From: Pollenia angustigena
Lineage: Eukaryota > Arthropoda > Insecta > Diptera > Polleniidae
Direction: 5' to 3'
Assembly (NCBI GenBank): GCA_930367215.1
Contig: OV884056.1
Span: forward strand, 120,030,053 to 120,094,052
Length of the DNA stretch: 64,000 nucleotides
Shown: positions 21,466-32,231 of the stretch, piece by piece
How the letters are laid out: each line of letters starts with the position of its first letter
How positions within the stretch are numbered: position 1 is the first letter of the stretch
Program-made: the position numbers and the translations under genes
Notes under the pieces: generated by a model
Told to the model about the DNA's origin: nothing
The model's database searches: none
The model's input: the letters and a program-made list of their open reading frames with translations, nothing else

Positions 21466-21941
21466 TGTTGAAGCGACTTCAGTTTTATTTTATAATTACT
21501 TTTCTAATTTTCTTTTATTTTGTTAATTTTCTTTAATTTGAAATTTTCTTTGATTTATATTATTTTTTGTTTAAATTTCGGTTACTTAAATTTTAAATTT
21601 GTATTTTGATTTGCTTAAATTTTGTTTTATTAATTTTTAATTTTATTAAATTTGAATTTTTCTCCGAGTGAAGAGCACTTGTTGGAATTTTCCAATTCCC
21701 TTAAATTTCCTTTATTTTCTATATACATATATATACTTTGCTCTTGAGTTTGCAGTTTTCCTTTGAGTTTGTTTTGTTGGCTTACTACAAACCTTTTTAT
21801 TATTTAGTTTTTAAGTATAATTTTTAACGTCAACCAGGCAAGAAGCCAATAAATTTGTTAAAGTTTAAATTTGAAAAAACCCAACCGTGTTTTTTTTTCT
21901 ATTAAAAATAATAAGAGGCTAGGAAGCAAGTCAAGCCTACA
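21466..21941 (+). repeat. BEL/Pao 3' LTR
   Basis: About 476 bp, TG to CA. It pairs with 8791-9275 and is followed by the CTACT duplication. Confidence 0.9.
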
Positions 21942-21946
21942 CTACT

Positions 21947-22259
21947 TAAAAACTTTCCAAAAAAGATAAATCTACAATATGATAAAACTGCGTATATTAT
22001 ATGAAAACAAACAAACACACACACATGGTACAAACCATTCTGGTGAATATAGGCCTCTATTACGCTTAAAAGCTCAAATTAGTTGATTTGTAATTTTAAT
22101 ATTATGGTTTACAACTTTGCTATATTGCGGTAACGAAAAACATCAGAAAAAAATTACAACTCATCGAAACTAAGGTCCTGTTCGTCGATGATACTTTGAT
22201 GTACCAATTTTTGTTATGATACCATTATTTTTTACGATTTTATGCGTACTAAACTGTTT
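21947..22259. other. AT-rich spacer
   Basis: It contains a short CA run at about 22013-22026. No gene was recognised. Confidence 0.5.
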
Positions 22260-22745
22260 CCCGGGAGTGGGGCTTATATGGGGCCTAGGGTAAAATATGG
22301 ACGGATCTTCACGAAATTTTACAGCGTGATTTCCAGTCGAATAAGACGAATTCTTGCAAAATCTTATATCATTCTGTGCATTATTCCACCATTTATAGTT
22401 TTTGTAACAAAACTATAAATTTTTTTTTAGGTGGTGGTGCCACATTTTGATTCATAGCTCTGATCCTACTGAACCGATTTTACTGGATTTCAATTCCAAA
22501 CTGCTTAGGATAACTACAAGTAATTTGGCACCAAGTTTGTTTATTTATTTTGAGTTTTTCGAAAGTGAGCGTGTTTTCAACGGACGGACAGACAGACGGG
22601 CATGGCTAAATCGACTTAGAATTACTCAAGGACCCAGAATATATAAACTTTATGGGGTCTGAGATGAATAGTAAAAAAGTTTCACACGGAATGACAAACT
22701 TAATATACCGTCTTCACAACTAATTGTGGTGGAAGGTATACAAAT
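22260..22745 (-). repeat. Dispersed dipteran repeat, minus orientation
   Basis: CGGACGGACAGACAGACGGG, CATGGCTAAATCGACTTAGA and CCAGAATATATAAACTTTAT are the reverse complement of blocks at 52700-52800 and 55690-55790. TGACAAACTTAATATACC marks the other end. The upstream part contains ACCGATTTTACTGGATTTCA-type non-coding sequence. The open frame at 22447-22662 is incidental. Confidence 0.65.
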
Positions 22746-22819
22746 TTTTTTCGGACAATAATATTGTTCGGAACGCATAGGTGAATCGAGCTTTAAAAAA
22801 TATATAAAAAAAATATGGA

Positions 22820-22950
22820 AGCATTGGTCGCATGTGCATTCGTCGCTTGGTTTTGCGTTTTTTGCGGTCTCTTTCTTCGAAAGCTGCCCATTTTGCAATA
22901 CAATGAATAAAAATGTATTAACCCATTTTAATCCTCTGTTCGCGAGTGCG
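22820..22950. repeat. Fragment of the CTTTCTTCGAAAGCTGCCC foldback family
   Basis: GTCTCTTTCTTCGAAAGCTG and the neighbouring TGCAATACAATGAATAAAAA match parts of the elements at 24380-24861 and 32855-33222. No terminal repeats are visible here. Confidence 0.5.
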
Positions 22951-23507
22951 GTCATTTTAATCGGTATTTTTTCTGCTTTTTTAAACTGTTATGCCTAAAT
23001 TTTTATAGAATACATACTGTATGTATTCTTAGCTTTAATAAACAATAATTAACGATTTTAATAATAATATATTTTTAAGCTATACATTGTTTTTATACAC
23101 CGCATATGTATAAATTGTCCAAAAATTCAAATTGTAACTATGCAGTTTTTACAGCAAAGAATGAAAATAGTAAAATTAAAACAAAGTTTATTCAGACAGA
23201 GGTAAATATTGGTTGCTGCTATTCAACATATAAAATTTACTTTTGGCTGCGTGTTGAAAGATATATAGTGGATTGACGAAGCTGTGTCTTTAGATTTTCG
23301 CCTCCTAGTTGTGAATTTAGTTGTGTTTTTAGTTTCTTGGTCGATGGGTCAACAGGTTTGGAATACAAAGACGAAAATGTAATTCCCATAAATTATATCG
23401 TATGTTTATCAAATTTTTATTATTTCCAATACAAACTTACTTACATGTATGCTTGTATATTTGTCTTACCTCATTTTTAAATTATCAAACTGTTTTGCAA
23501 CATTGCC

Positions 23508-23509
<2 letters not shown>
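22951..23509. other. AT-rich spacer
   Basis: No supported feature. Confidence 0.4.

Positions 23510-23545
<36 letters not shown>
23510..23545. repeat. (AT)n microsatellite
   Basis: About 18 uninterrupted AT dinucleotides. Confidence 0.95.
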
Positions 23546-23549
<4 letters not shown>

Positions 23550-24372
23550 GGACGTACAAGATATAGTAGTATAGTTCAGTTTTCAAACCAAATATACAAT
23601 GTATCTTTTGAAAATCTATTAAAATGGCGAACACTCATATTTTTACATAAACTTATATTTAATAGACAACCTACTTATCTCTAAAAAAGAATAACATTTT
23701 CAAGATCGAATCGGGGCAATAGAATAAACTCCATAAGATACCGTAAGCAAATATCTGAATGACCGTCTCTGGAATGAACTTCCTCCTAATATACAGATAG
23801 GCTGAATTCCAAAACGTTAAATGCATTGCATAAGAACAAAGTATAATGTTTCATTACGCCGCAGTACAATATATATGCAATGCAAACCCTTCCAAAACAT
23901 CAATGGTAAGTATTACTAACGCAGCAAAAAAGCAATCAGAGCATCGATTTTAAAGTTAATGCTTTGTGATATTTGACATTTAATTTGCAAGCAATACAGA
24001 TTTATTTTAATATTATGCATTGCATCATTTACATTTCAAAACGTTTAAATAAACAGAACACATAGTTGCATTGTTTCGGTACTTTGTACATGTGCATGGT
24101 TAAATTACTGTACTAAAACTGTATACAAACTTTGTATTAGTACGTTTTCGAAGTCAGCCATAATAAGCAATGCAAAGCACTTTAGATGCGAAATATTTAC
24201 CATGTTAACGAAAAATCACAAACATAACTAAAAATTTTTATTGTTACATATTATTATTACTTTTCTTTTGTATAAAAATCTGTAACTCATAACTAATTAA
24301 TTTGTTTTTAAATTGTTCTTAGTTTTAAGATAAACCTTTGCAAATGTTTTAATCTAATGAGCCTTTATCTCC
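23546..24372. other. AT-rich spacer
   Basis: No protein, RNA or transposon-end signature was recognised. Confidence 0.4.
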
Positions 24373-24379
24373 CCAGTAC

Positions 24380-24861
24380 CACAGAATACACAGAACTGTC
24401 ACGAGACGGAAGATTTTGCGTTTTTTTTTTGTCTCTTTCAAAGAAAGCTGCCCTTTTGCATTTCTCTTTTCATCATATTCTATGCCGCAATACAATGAAC
24501 ACAAATTTATTTAGTGAAGATTTATTTACAAAACTGTTGTAAAAATTAACTTTTAAGTTCACCACAACACGAGTAAATAATATTTAAGTAAGCAAATAAC
24601 ATTCTAACACAAAACAATATTACAAAATACATTTTTTTGCACAAAAAACAACGTTTGTTGAACTAATGCATTTGTTTAACGTGGTTTGTGTTTTGTTATT
24701 TTTGTTTTGATCACGCCATTAGTGTTGATTGTTGCGGCCTGTTTTTACACCTTGCCACTTCACTAGCAAAAAAGCTTTCTGTCTCTTTCTTCGAAAGCTG
24801 CCCTCGCAACTGATTTGGGCCTTTTACACACGTCACTTTTTACAGTTCTGTGTATTCTGTG
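24380..24861. mobile_element. TIR element, 20-bp perfect ends, 7-bp target duplication
   Basis: CACAGAATACACAGAACTGT at 24380 is exactly mirrored at 24842-24861. The flanks carry CCAGTAC on both sides (24373-24379 and 24862-24868). Subterminal copies of CTTTCTTCGAAAGCTGCCC or a close variant lie near both ends. No transposase is encoded. A 7-bp duplication does not point clearly to one superfamily. Relatives: 32855-33222 and fragment 22820-22950. Confidence 0.8.
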
Positions 24862-25062
24862 CCAGTACTATTAAATAAGATTAAGTCTTGTTGTACTGTT
24901 TATTTTTCAAATAAATAAATTAAATTAAAAAGTTGGTGGAACGTTAAAATATATATTTGAAATCAAGAGGAGCCTTGAGAAGCCAAGAGAAAAACAGAAG
25001 TGTCAAAATAACAAACAGTTCTATACGGACATGAAAGATCCTAAGTAGGGTTCAAACGACAC

Positions 25063-25200
25063 CTCTAAGGTATCGATACTTTTACTCGATGTGGTACCGC
25101 TCGCAAAGTATCGATACCTACTTAGTATCGAATAAAAAGTATCGATTCTTACTTGTATCGAATAAAAAGTGTCGATACTTACTTGTATCGGGTTGTATGA
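25063..25200. repeat. Short degenerate tandem repeat rich in TATCGATA
   Basis: About four 33-bp units of the form AGTATCGATACTTACTTGTA or TATCGAATAAAA. TATCGATA is also the DREF-type motif, but here it is repeat-derived. Confidence 0.6.
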
Positions 25201-25612
25201 TAAAAGAATAGAAAGAAGCATTTATAAACGTTCTTATTAGCGTTTTAGTACTGTACAATACAATAAGAACTACGGCACATTAGAACTTTTGTGCAAAACG
25301 AAAAGTGTAAAAATTGAGACCACTTTTTGTTAATACCTAGTATCAATTCCCTTTCGAAAAGTCTTTTTTTATCTTAGGAAACGACATTTTTTAGAAAGTT
25401 CAGGATATTCACCTTTAATTCCAGAAATCAACAATGTCGCTGTGTATTTATTTTAAATGTAAATATGTATTTTATTTTGAAATTGTTAAATATATGTTTA
25501 ATAAAGTGTGGTAAAACCATAATCCAAGATGTTAATTGTGAGTCACACCTTAACGTCAAGTTTTTGCGCAACTTAATTTTACCTTTCTTTGTTTCAGTAG
25601 TTGACAGCTTCT

Positions 25613-25880
25613 ACCATTGAGAGGTACACAATTGAGCAGCGCGTTAAGATTTTAAAGCCTTTTACGAAAATGGGCGATCAATCAAAATGCATTTCGTGCA
25701 CATCGTGATTTTTGTTTCCACAATCGGGAGAATTGTGCGCAAATTTCAGCCACCGGGTCTGGAGGAAATGGAAAAACAAATGTGCATGCTCGCCCAGTTA
25801 GTACTGCGGCTGGCGGCGCACTGTGGCTGAAAATTGAATTTCATCGGCCAAAAGTCCAATTTTTTGTCATCGCCGATTTC
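25613..25880 (+). pseudogene. Mariner-like transposase amino-terminal remnant
   Basis: Frame-shifted translation gives YTIEQRVKIL, then FYENGRSIK, then AFRAHRDF and IGRIVRKFQ. This resembles the helix-turn-helix DNA-binding region of an arthropod mariner/Tc1-type transposase with the EQRVxI amino motif. At least two frame changes occur within 150 bp. After about 25795 the sequence resembles the inverse complement of 31450-31490, suggesting an internal rearrangement. The catalytic domain is absent here. A catalytic-domain-like scrap lies at 31440-31640. The specific family was not determined. Confidence 0.5.
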
Positions 25881-26039
25881 AAAAATGTTAATGCCATTGG
25901 ATAGCAAACATATTAGAACTTAGGTATCCAAAAAACTAGATTAAAATATGGGTAATTGTGGCTGTGGCATGCTGCTGGAAACAAATATTTTATGCTGTTT
26001 TAGAAAAAAATTTACTATTGTAAATTTGATCAGAACTAA
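25881..26039. other. Spacer
   Basis: No feature recognised. Confidence 0.4.
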
Positions 26040-27085
26040 ATTATGATTTCTCGCAAACCGTTATCAATATTTGGTCGAAATTTTTTTTGTTATATTAGTG
26101 GGATAGTAGTATTTAAGAACTGGTGCATTACATCACTGTATCATTTATACCTGATGTGTTATTAAATGTTTCCCCAGGTTCCATATTTCAGTTAAATCCG
26201 AATTTTAGAGGAGTAGGACTTGTTAGGGTCAAAAGGGGTTAAAGAGATTTTAGTACCATCAGTAAGCTGAAAGTGTCCTCTTTAACCCCATATATACTTG
26301 TGCAACTGTTTGGAACTGTCTGTTGAACACCTTTTTCATTTTAATGAAATTACTCGCAACATTTTTTTTTTGCTCTTTTTATTTAAGCTGCTCATATGAC
26401 TGAAATATAACACAATGGTTGTCGAACGTTTTGTTTTGAAAAATTATTTTGCTTCTTATGAACGGCTGTACATATTTGAATGAAATTTTAAACTGTCATG
26501 GCCGGGTACCTTTTGAGTTGAATTGAAAGAACACGGGTCCATGGAGGGTCGGGAGAGTGACTTGCGGACCTCTAAAATTGGTAACCTCGGAAATTCAAAC
26601 TTTTAAAAAATTCACCAAAAATATATTTATGGATTGCAAAAAAAATTAAACTTAAGCTGAATTACTAAAAAATATGCTTAAATGCCTAGGATGTCTCCTT
26701 TGCCTTTGGAGATATTCCGATAAAATGGATTTTTTGGCTTGATTTTATAACGATTTTTCTAATTTTTAATCGGGTGGATTATGTTTTATGTCAAACTGTT
26801 ATCAATAGTGGGTTCAACATTTTTTATATTGGTCTTTAAACAATGTTATGTTGTATTACTGTACCGATTATACATGCTGTGTTATTAAATATTTTTCAGG
26901 TTCTATATTTTAGTCAAATTGAAGTTCAGAAGAATAGAATTTATGAGGGTCAAAAGGTTTTAAAGAGATTTTACTAGCTGAAGGAAGGTGAAAGTATCCA
27001 CTTGAAACCCAAATGCACTTTTGTACCTGTTTGGACCAGCCTATAGAACACTTTTTTAGTTTGTGTATAACTATTCGCAACATTT
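26040..27085. repeat. Two 325-bp direct repeats, 720 bp apart
   Basis: Copies at about 26040-26365 and 26760-27085 share the order TTATCAATA, GTGTTATTAAAT, AGGGTCAAAAGG, TTAAAGAGATTTTA, GAACACCTTTTT or variant, and TCGCAACATTT. Divergence is substantial. The second copy runs directly into the transposase-like frame at 27085. They may be internal or flanking sequence of that element. Confidence 0.6.
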
Positions 27086-27522
27086 CTTTGTGTACCAAGC
27101 CAAGCTGTGCTAGGTATGCAATGAACAAATTGATCATAGAAAATTTAGGAGATCTTACCAAATATCCATGGAGAAATATGTCTGCAACAGTTCATAAAAT
27201 CCTTTATCAAGGAGAGGACTTCATTATGCATCATTTATTACCACTATTAGATCTGTCAGAGGAAGCCCAGGAAAAAAGGAATAAAGATTAAAGATTTTAT
27301 AGGGAGCAAAATACCAGAAAAATGTCAAGAGATTTTACAAACGAAGATCTGTTTAATATATTGTTGGCAACTTCAGATCCGCTCATCTCTAGCATTCAAA
27401 GTCAATGGAAAGTAGAACATCGGGACTTAGATGAAGTAGCAAAAGGGCTGCTACAGGACAGAGGTAATACAAAACCAAATATGGAATATTTGGAGGAAAT
27501 TTTCAACCGTAGATATAATTAA
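27085..27522 (+). pseudogene. Transib/RAG1-like transposase C-terminal fragment, one nonsense codon
   Basis: One frame of about 145 codons runs to a TAA at 27520, interrupted only by a TAA at 27289 between RNKD and RFYREQN. Visible sequence includes PWRNMSATVHKILYQGEDFI, LSEEAQEKRNKD, REQNTRKMSRDFTNEDLFNI and LLATSDPLISS. The order (His-Lys helix, acidic SEE..E..NK segment, basic RK/SR segment, then SDP) matches my recollection of the C-terminal core of Transib transposases and of the RAG1 region holding the third catalytic acid. That assignment is an inference. A polyadenylation-like AATAAAAAAGAAAATAAA follows at about 27576. The amino part and the termini were not found. Confidence 0.55.
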
Positions 27523-27850
27523 CTTTTATTGTTATTTAAGCAAAAAATATGTTTTTTGTCCTTATTGTTATTTAAATAAAAAAGAAAATAAACATTTAAA
27601 AATTAACACTTATTTATTTTTTTAATCTAAAAAGTATTCTAGTAGAACTGGTTTCAGTTGAACCTGTTGTAGAGTTGATAATGTAGAAACCTATTCACAT
27701 AATGATCATAGCTATTACTACATGCCTATGCATTTTTTTGAAGGTATAGTGGTATATACGAGGCGAATGTATGTGCATATAAAGGTAATACGAATACGCA
27801 TTTGTTCTTTCGCTGATAAAAAATATCTTCTCCAGGAATATATAAAAATC
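27523..27850. other. AT-rich spacer with poly(A)-signal-like sequence
   Basis: It contains an AATAAA cluster near 27576. Nothing else was supported. Confidence 0.4.
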
Positions 27851-28160
27851 CAAATTTTTAATATTTTTAATTAAGCTTAAGTTCATGAAATTTAATTTTT
27901 ATTAAATTATTTTTATGAAGAAAGGAATTTTACAACATGAAAATTAATTAAAATTGTTATTGATAATCTTTCATTCTTGACGTGGCTCGGGCTCGAACCC
28001 TGGCCGGCAGGTTACCATGACATGTTTCGATCGCAACCACTCGATCTCCTCAGATGGATTTGCCATCTGACACTCGCAGCCATCGACGACTGCTGACGTC
28101 ACTAGTCAAACATCAATCCTTAAACCAAATTGTATTTTAACATTTGGTAGATCGAAATTT
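27851..28160 (-). mobile_element. tRNA-promoter (SINE-like) repeat, copy 1
   Basis: About 310 bp, nearly identical to 28428-28737. Read on the minus strand it has an A-box-like ATCGAGTGGTTGC and, about 46 nt later, a B-box GGGTTCGAGCC, the spacing of a tRNA-type polymerase III promoter. Long non-tRNA flanks and lack of a foldable acceptor stem argue against a functional tRNA. Confidence 0.6.
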
Positions 28161-28174
28161 GCTTTCCTGAATGA

Positions 28175-28379
28175 TTATCCATTTTAATTGATTTTACATG
28201 TTTTTTCCTTTACTTCTGTTTTTTCGTACTTTCGTCAAGAATTTTTCTTGAAGTCCAAGTACATTTTTTTTTTTTTTTTTTTTTGTTTTTTCACTTTGTC
28301 TTTCTCTTTTCTGTTGACCTTTTTCAGCACAACTTGAAGGACAAATGTACACATAGAGCTCGTGCCTTAGCTTTAACAA
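28175..28379. other. T-rich spacer between SINE-like copies
   Basis: It holds a long T run at about 28265-28284. No gene was recognised. Confidence 0.4.
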
Positions 28380-28427
28380 TAATTAGTATTGTGGTTATTT
28401 TGTTGAACTATTTATGGTTTTAATCCA

Positions 28428-28737
28428 AATTTTTAATATTTTTAATTAGGCTTAAGTTCATGAAATTTAATTTTTATTAAATTATTTTTATGAAGAAAGG
28501 AATTTTACAACATGAAAATTAATTAAAATTGTTATTGATAATCTTTCATTCTTGACGTGGCTCGGGCTCGAACCCTGGCCGGCAGGTTACCATGACATGT
28601 TTCGATCGCAACCACTCGATCTCCTCAGATGGATTTGCCGTCTTACACTCGCAGCCATCGACGACTGCTGACGTCACTAGTCAAACATCAATCCTTAAAC
28701 CAAATTGTATTTTAACATTTGGTAGATCGAAATTTGG
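28428..28737 (-). mobile_element. tRNA-promoter (SINE-like) repeat, copy 2
   Basis: Left arm of the palindrome, same orientation as copy 1, differing from it at a handful of positions. Confidence 0.6.
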
Positions 28738-28740
28738 AAA

Positions 28741-29036
28741 GCAAAAAATACAATTTGGTTTAAGGATTGATGTTTGACTAGTGACGTCAGCAGTCGTCGA
28801 TGGCTGCGAGTGTAAGACGGCAAATCCATCAGAGGAGATCGAGTGGTTGCGATCGAAACATGTCATGGTAACCTGCCGGCCAGGGTTCGAGCCCGAGCCA
28901 CGTCAAGAATGAAAGATTATCAATAACAATTTTAATTAATTTTCATGTTGTAAAATTCCTTTCTTCATAAAAATAATTTAATAAAAATTAAATTTCATGA
29001 ACTTAAGCCTAATTAAAAATATTAAAAATTTGGATT
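28741..29036 (+). mobile_element. tRNA-promoter (SINE-like) repeat, copy 3
   Basis: Right arm of the palindrome. The A-box-like motif is at 28838-28850 and the B-box GGGTTCGAGCC at 28883-28893, both on the plus strand. The T-stem pairs only partly, so this is tRNA-derived rather than a tRNA gene. Confidence 0.6.
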
Positions 29037-29083
29037 AAAAAGCATAAATAGTTCAACAAAATAACCACAATACTAATTAATAT

Positions 29084-29388
29084 ATAAAAATGTTTATATT
29101 TTTTCGAAAGAAAACATTATGAGAATGCTTGTAGAAGCTATTTTTAGTCAGTTTGACATTTTTACTCCCATATGCCCTATTTCAAATCAAATTTTTTAAA
29201 CAAAAAAAAAAATTAATTTGAGTAAAAAATTCTAATAATTCAACACACCGATTTTTATACAATTAGAACAGTTATGTTTTCTAATATGCCCATTATTTTC
29301 TAGAAAATTGCCTTTTTTGAACAAAAAAAAAAAAATTAAAGCCGTTTTCCGGGATTGGGAATTAGGGCATTTCTTAATCAAAAATGGC
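29084..29388. other. AT-rich spacer
   Basis: Poly(A) runs near 29204 and 29322. No gene. Confidence 0.4.
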
Positions 29389-30030
29389 GATGTTTTTCAG
29401 TCAACTGTTTTAAGAACTTTTTAATCTACATAACTGCAAAAATTCATTATGATACCTTTATTCATGTTAGATTTATAGTGCATTTACAACTACGCCATAA
29501 ACAGGTTATAAGTTGTTTATGATGATAAACTTGTTTGAGAAACTTGTTTATCCATACAAATTATAAACACGTTTGTAACTAGCTTTTGAGATAAACTAGT
29601 TACAAACAACCAGTTTTTGAAAGTGCAACTCTGTTTTTCAAATTTTGTTCTGACAATGCTAGTAATATTTGACATTTCCTCAAAAATAAAAAAAAATCAA
29701 GTGAAAAAAATTTACTTTTATCTGTAAAAAAAAGCTAAAACAATAGTAAGAAAATTAAAATAGACAAAGAAAATGTTTCAAAAAATTCCAAATTTATAAG
29801 AAATGTTAGTTTTTTTTACATATTTTCTTTTAGATGGACAACGGAAATAAAAGGTTTGTTTATATGTTCGTATGTATGTGCATCAACGTTTTTTTTTAAT
29901 TATTGGGGCTAAGAACTTGTCAAAGATAAACAACTTAACTGTCAAAAATGCTGATGTAAACGGTATAGTTTATGAAAATAGTTTACGATCGTAAACTAGT
30001 TTAAACATTACAAGTGGGCTGAAAAACATC
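29389..30030. mobile_element. Possible degenerate TIR element
   Basis: GATGTTTTTCAG at 29389 is mirrored by CTGAAAAACATC ending at 30030. The interior has several hairpins, for example GTTTGTAACTAG (29573) against CTAGTTACAAAC (29598), plus repeated AAACTAGTT motifs. The flanks show no clear duplication. This is a weak call. Confidence 0.35.
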
Positions 30031-30236
30031 TCACTTTTTGAAGGAAAAATACCATAATTAACAATCTCAATCATTAGCATTTTCATACTAAATGCTAAAA
30101 AACATCAAAAGTTCAACTTTGACCTTTAGTTTCTCAACAACTACTGAACCGATTGTAGTGTACCTCATAAGTTGCCACCGCATACCCTTAAACAACTCTG
30201 ATATGTATACACACCAACCAAATCAGAGTAGGGTAT

Positions 30237-31298
30237 TGTGAACTATCAAATGACAGCAGAACTGACTTACGACAAATATAAAAATCAATCAGAATGTAAA
30301 GCTGAAGGTCCACACCATGCGTTTATGCGTCTGTCCTTTTTATGCATTTGACAAAAAAGTTGAATCAGTGTAATTGTATATGACAAGTTACACAACAAAA
30401 TGCAGAGAATGCATAGACGCATCAACGCATGAAAGTAGGTTTACTTTCTACTTTTGTATCCGTCGCATGTGTGGTGAAAAAAAGTCAGCTGTTATTGATG
30501 GCCATGGATGGCAAATCATATTTTATTTTCAATGTTATCGATAAATATGTTTGTGTGGTGGATTACTTTTTACTATGTTTTTGCATTAAAAAAGGTTTTT
30601 AATAAGAGAAAAAGCTTTCGTTATAAAGATTGTATAAACTTTAATGAATAAAATACATTAAAATTAATTTTTAGCACAATTTAACAAGAACAAAATTTGC
30701 CATTCTATTTATCGATTACTTTTATCTTCTGAGTGTCATCTTTGTTGTGCTTATTATTTTTTTTAACAAAGGCCATGAATTGGAAACATATTGATACCGT
30801 GAAAAATCACGAATATTTTTATAATAAAAGCTTACTCCCCTATGAATTCTATTAAATAAATTCTATTAAAATATCAATTACACTCTTAATTTCTTGCAAA
30901 ATTGTTTTTAATTGTTAAACATATTAGCACAACAGCTGATAAAAAAAAAAATTTGGCGCATGAAACGCATTGCATGTAACTTGAATTTAGAAACGCATAA
31001 AATGCACAAAAAGTATCATACGCATCTACGCATGGTGTGGACCTTCAGCTTAAGTGAATGAAATAAATTGAGTGGAAATGCAAATTGAGTGCATTCCAAT
31101 ATTAAAATATTCTGATTGGTCATAACAATAGTAAAGGGAGTTAATCATTGACAAATATTGATATCCTCATAATGCCGACAGAGATAAACAGAACTCTGTC
31201 GATGATTAGAATAAGTAAGAACGGCTAGAGTAAAATCTCAGCCATAGTATATAAGTCCATACAAACCTAAATAAAGACAGACTTGAAATTACAATACA
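30237..31298 (+). mobile_element. Candidate solo LTR split by a MITE
   Basis: The candidate starts TGTGAACTATC and ends AATTACAATACA, flanked by GTAT on both sides (30233-30236 and 31299-31302), a 4-bp duplication suited to Ty3/Gypsy. Without the nested element the LTR would be about 310 bp. A TATATAAG box (about 31248) and an AATAAAG (about 31270) lie near the 3' end. No internal retroelement sequence follows. The short duplication could occur by chance, so confidence is moderate. Confidence 0.45.
30300..31050. mobile_element. MITE with TAA target duplication
   Basis: AGCTGAAGGTCCACACCATG at 30300 is mirrored by CATGGTGTGGACCTTCAGCT ending at 31050, with TAA flanking both ends (30297-30299 and 31051-31053). 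Related GCATAGACGCAT-type motifs lie near both termini. The 751-bp interior encodes nothing recognisable. The TWA duplication suggests PIF/Harbinger. Confidence 0.75.
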
Positions 31299-31439
31299 GT
31301 ATTGGCAACAACTTGCCTTGTGTTTGATTTTAAGACTCTAAAATAATTCGGCAGTTATTTTGAACGCCTTAATTAACAGCTGAAACCCTGACAGCTATTT
31401 AAAATAATTTTACAAATTTAAAACTGTAAAAAAGTTCAA

Positions 31440-31640
31440 GAAGTCTTCTCTCCTGATTTTTGGCCGATGAAAAACGATTTTCAGCCACTGTGTGGCGTTA
31501 TCGGGCCGTACTTCTTCAAAAATGAGATCGGCCAAGCAATTACCGTGAACTTGTATTTACACGTATCGTTTTAAAGGATTGTCATCACTGCGATGTTTTT
31601 TACCAGAAGGATCAAATAACTATGCACAAAAAATGATACA
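31440..31640 (+). pseudogene. Mariner-like transposase catalytic-region scrap
   Basis: In one frame, GVIGPYFFKNEIGQAITVN (about 31486-31543) resembles the conserved segment after the second catalytic position in arthropod DDE_3-type mariner transposases. Flanking frames decay at once. It may belong to the same family as 25613-25880, in the same orientation, with about 5.5 kb of other repeats between. Too little remains for a family name. Confidence 0.5.
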
Positions 31641-32163
31641 CATTACTTTGAACGATTGAGTGATTCTGACTTCCAATTCGATAATAAGTAGTCACAACGG
31701 TTACTAATTTTGACTAAATTCAACCAATGCACGCTGTCAAAAGATGGCAAAAAAGGAGAAAAAATTCAACAGACACAAATATTTTTTATTATATCCAAGG
31801 CATGTATTTTTTTTTTTTTTTGCATGACAAGGCCATTCTGTTGCCAACGCATAGAGGCTAAACTTCCTTGTTTCAATAGAAAAAAAAAAACGAAAAACCT
31901 ATGCCACAAGAAAACTTTCATGATACAGCAAAATAACTTTTGCTATGATCTATGATTTTACCTCTCAACTGACGGATAGCCGATATTGCAAAAACATTCC
32001 TGCTGAACAGGAAGATGGAAAAACTAGACGTTGCAGGTTAAAACCTTTAGAAAGCCAATCAAAATGATGTACAACAAATGCAATGTATGTATGTATATTT
32101 ACATCCAAAACGTTTTGAAGCGTGCCATAAAAAGTAATTTTTTATAAAATACAAAAACTATAA
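31641..32163. other. AT-rich spacer
   Basis: No supported feature. An open frame at 31710-31955 is low complexity. Confidence 0.4.
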
Positions 32164-32231
32164 TTTTTTATATTTTTAATACACATATTTTATGAAATTT
32201 TTTATATTTTTGATACACATATTTTATGAAA
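32164..32231. repeat. 35-bp tandem duplication
   Basis: TTTTTATATTTTTAATACAC and the following CATATTTTATGAAAT occur twice in tandem with one or two differences. Confidence 0.8.

Larger units (their letters stand above)
8791..21941 (+). mobile_element. BEL/Pao LTR retrotransposon with nested insertions
   Basis: Two similar LTRs start TGTTGAAGCGACTTCAG and end in CTACA, with the 5-bp duplication CTACT at 8786-8790 and 21942-21946. The interior has the BEL/Pao order: gag (DUF1759-like), zinc fingers and protease remnant, RT, RNase H, integrase, then a small zinc-finger ORF before a purine-rich tract. Insertions at 9853-11764, 12114-13500 and about 14830-16730 inflate its length. Stops and frameshifts are frequent, and RT motif C is mutated. 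The LTRs look roughly 95 percent identical by eye. Confidence 0.9.
28380..29083. repeat. 700-bp palindrome of two inverted SINE-like copies
   Basis: Arms of about 340 bp (28380-28737 and 28741-29083) are near-identical reverse complements. The palindrome extends about 50 bp beyond the repeat shared with copy 1, so it includes common flanking DNA. This suggests inverted duplication rather than two independent insertions. The right arm lacks about 25 bp near the axis. Confidence 0.8.

Noticed and set aside
28592..28866. Mirror-image 61-codon frames
   Set aside because: Products of the SINE-like palindrome, not conserved genes.
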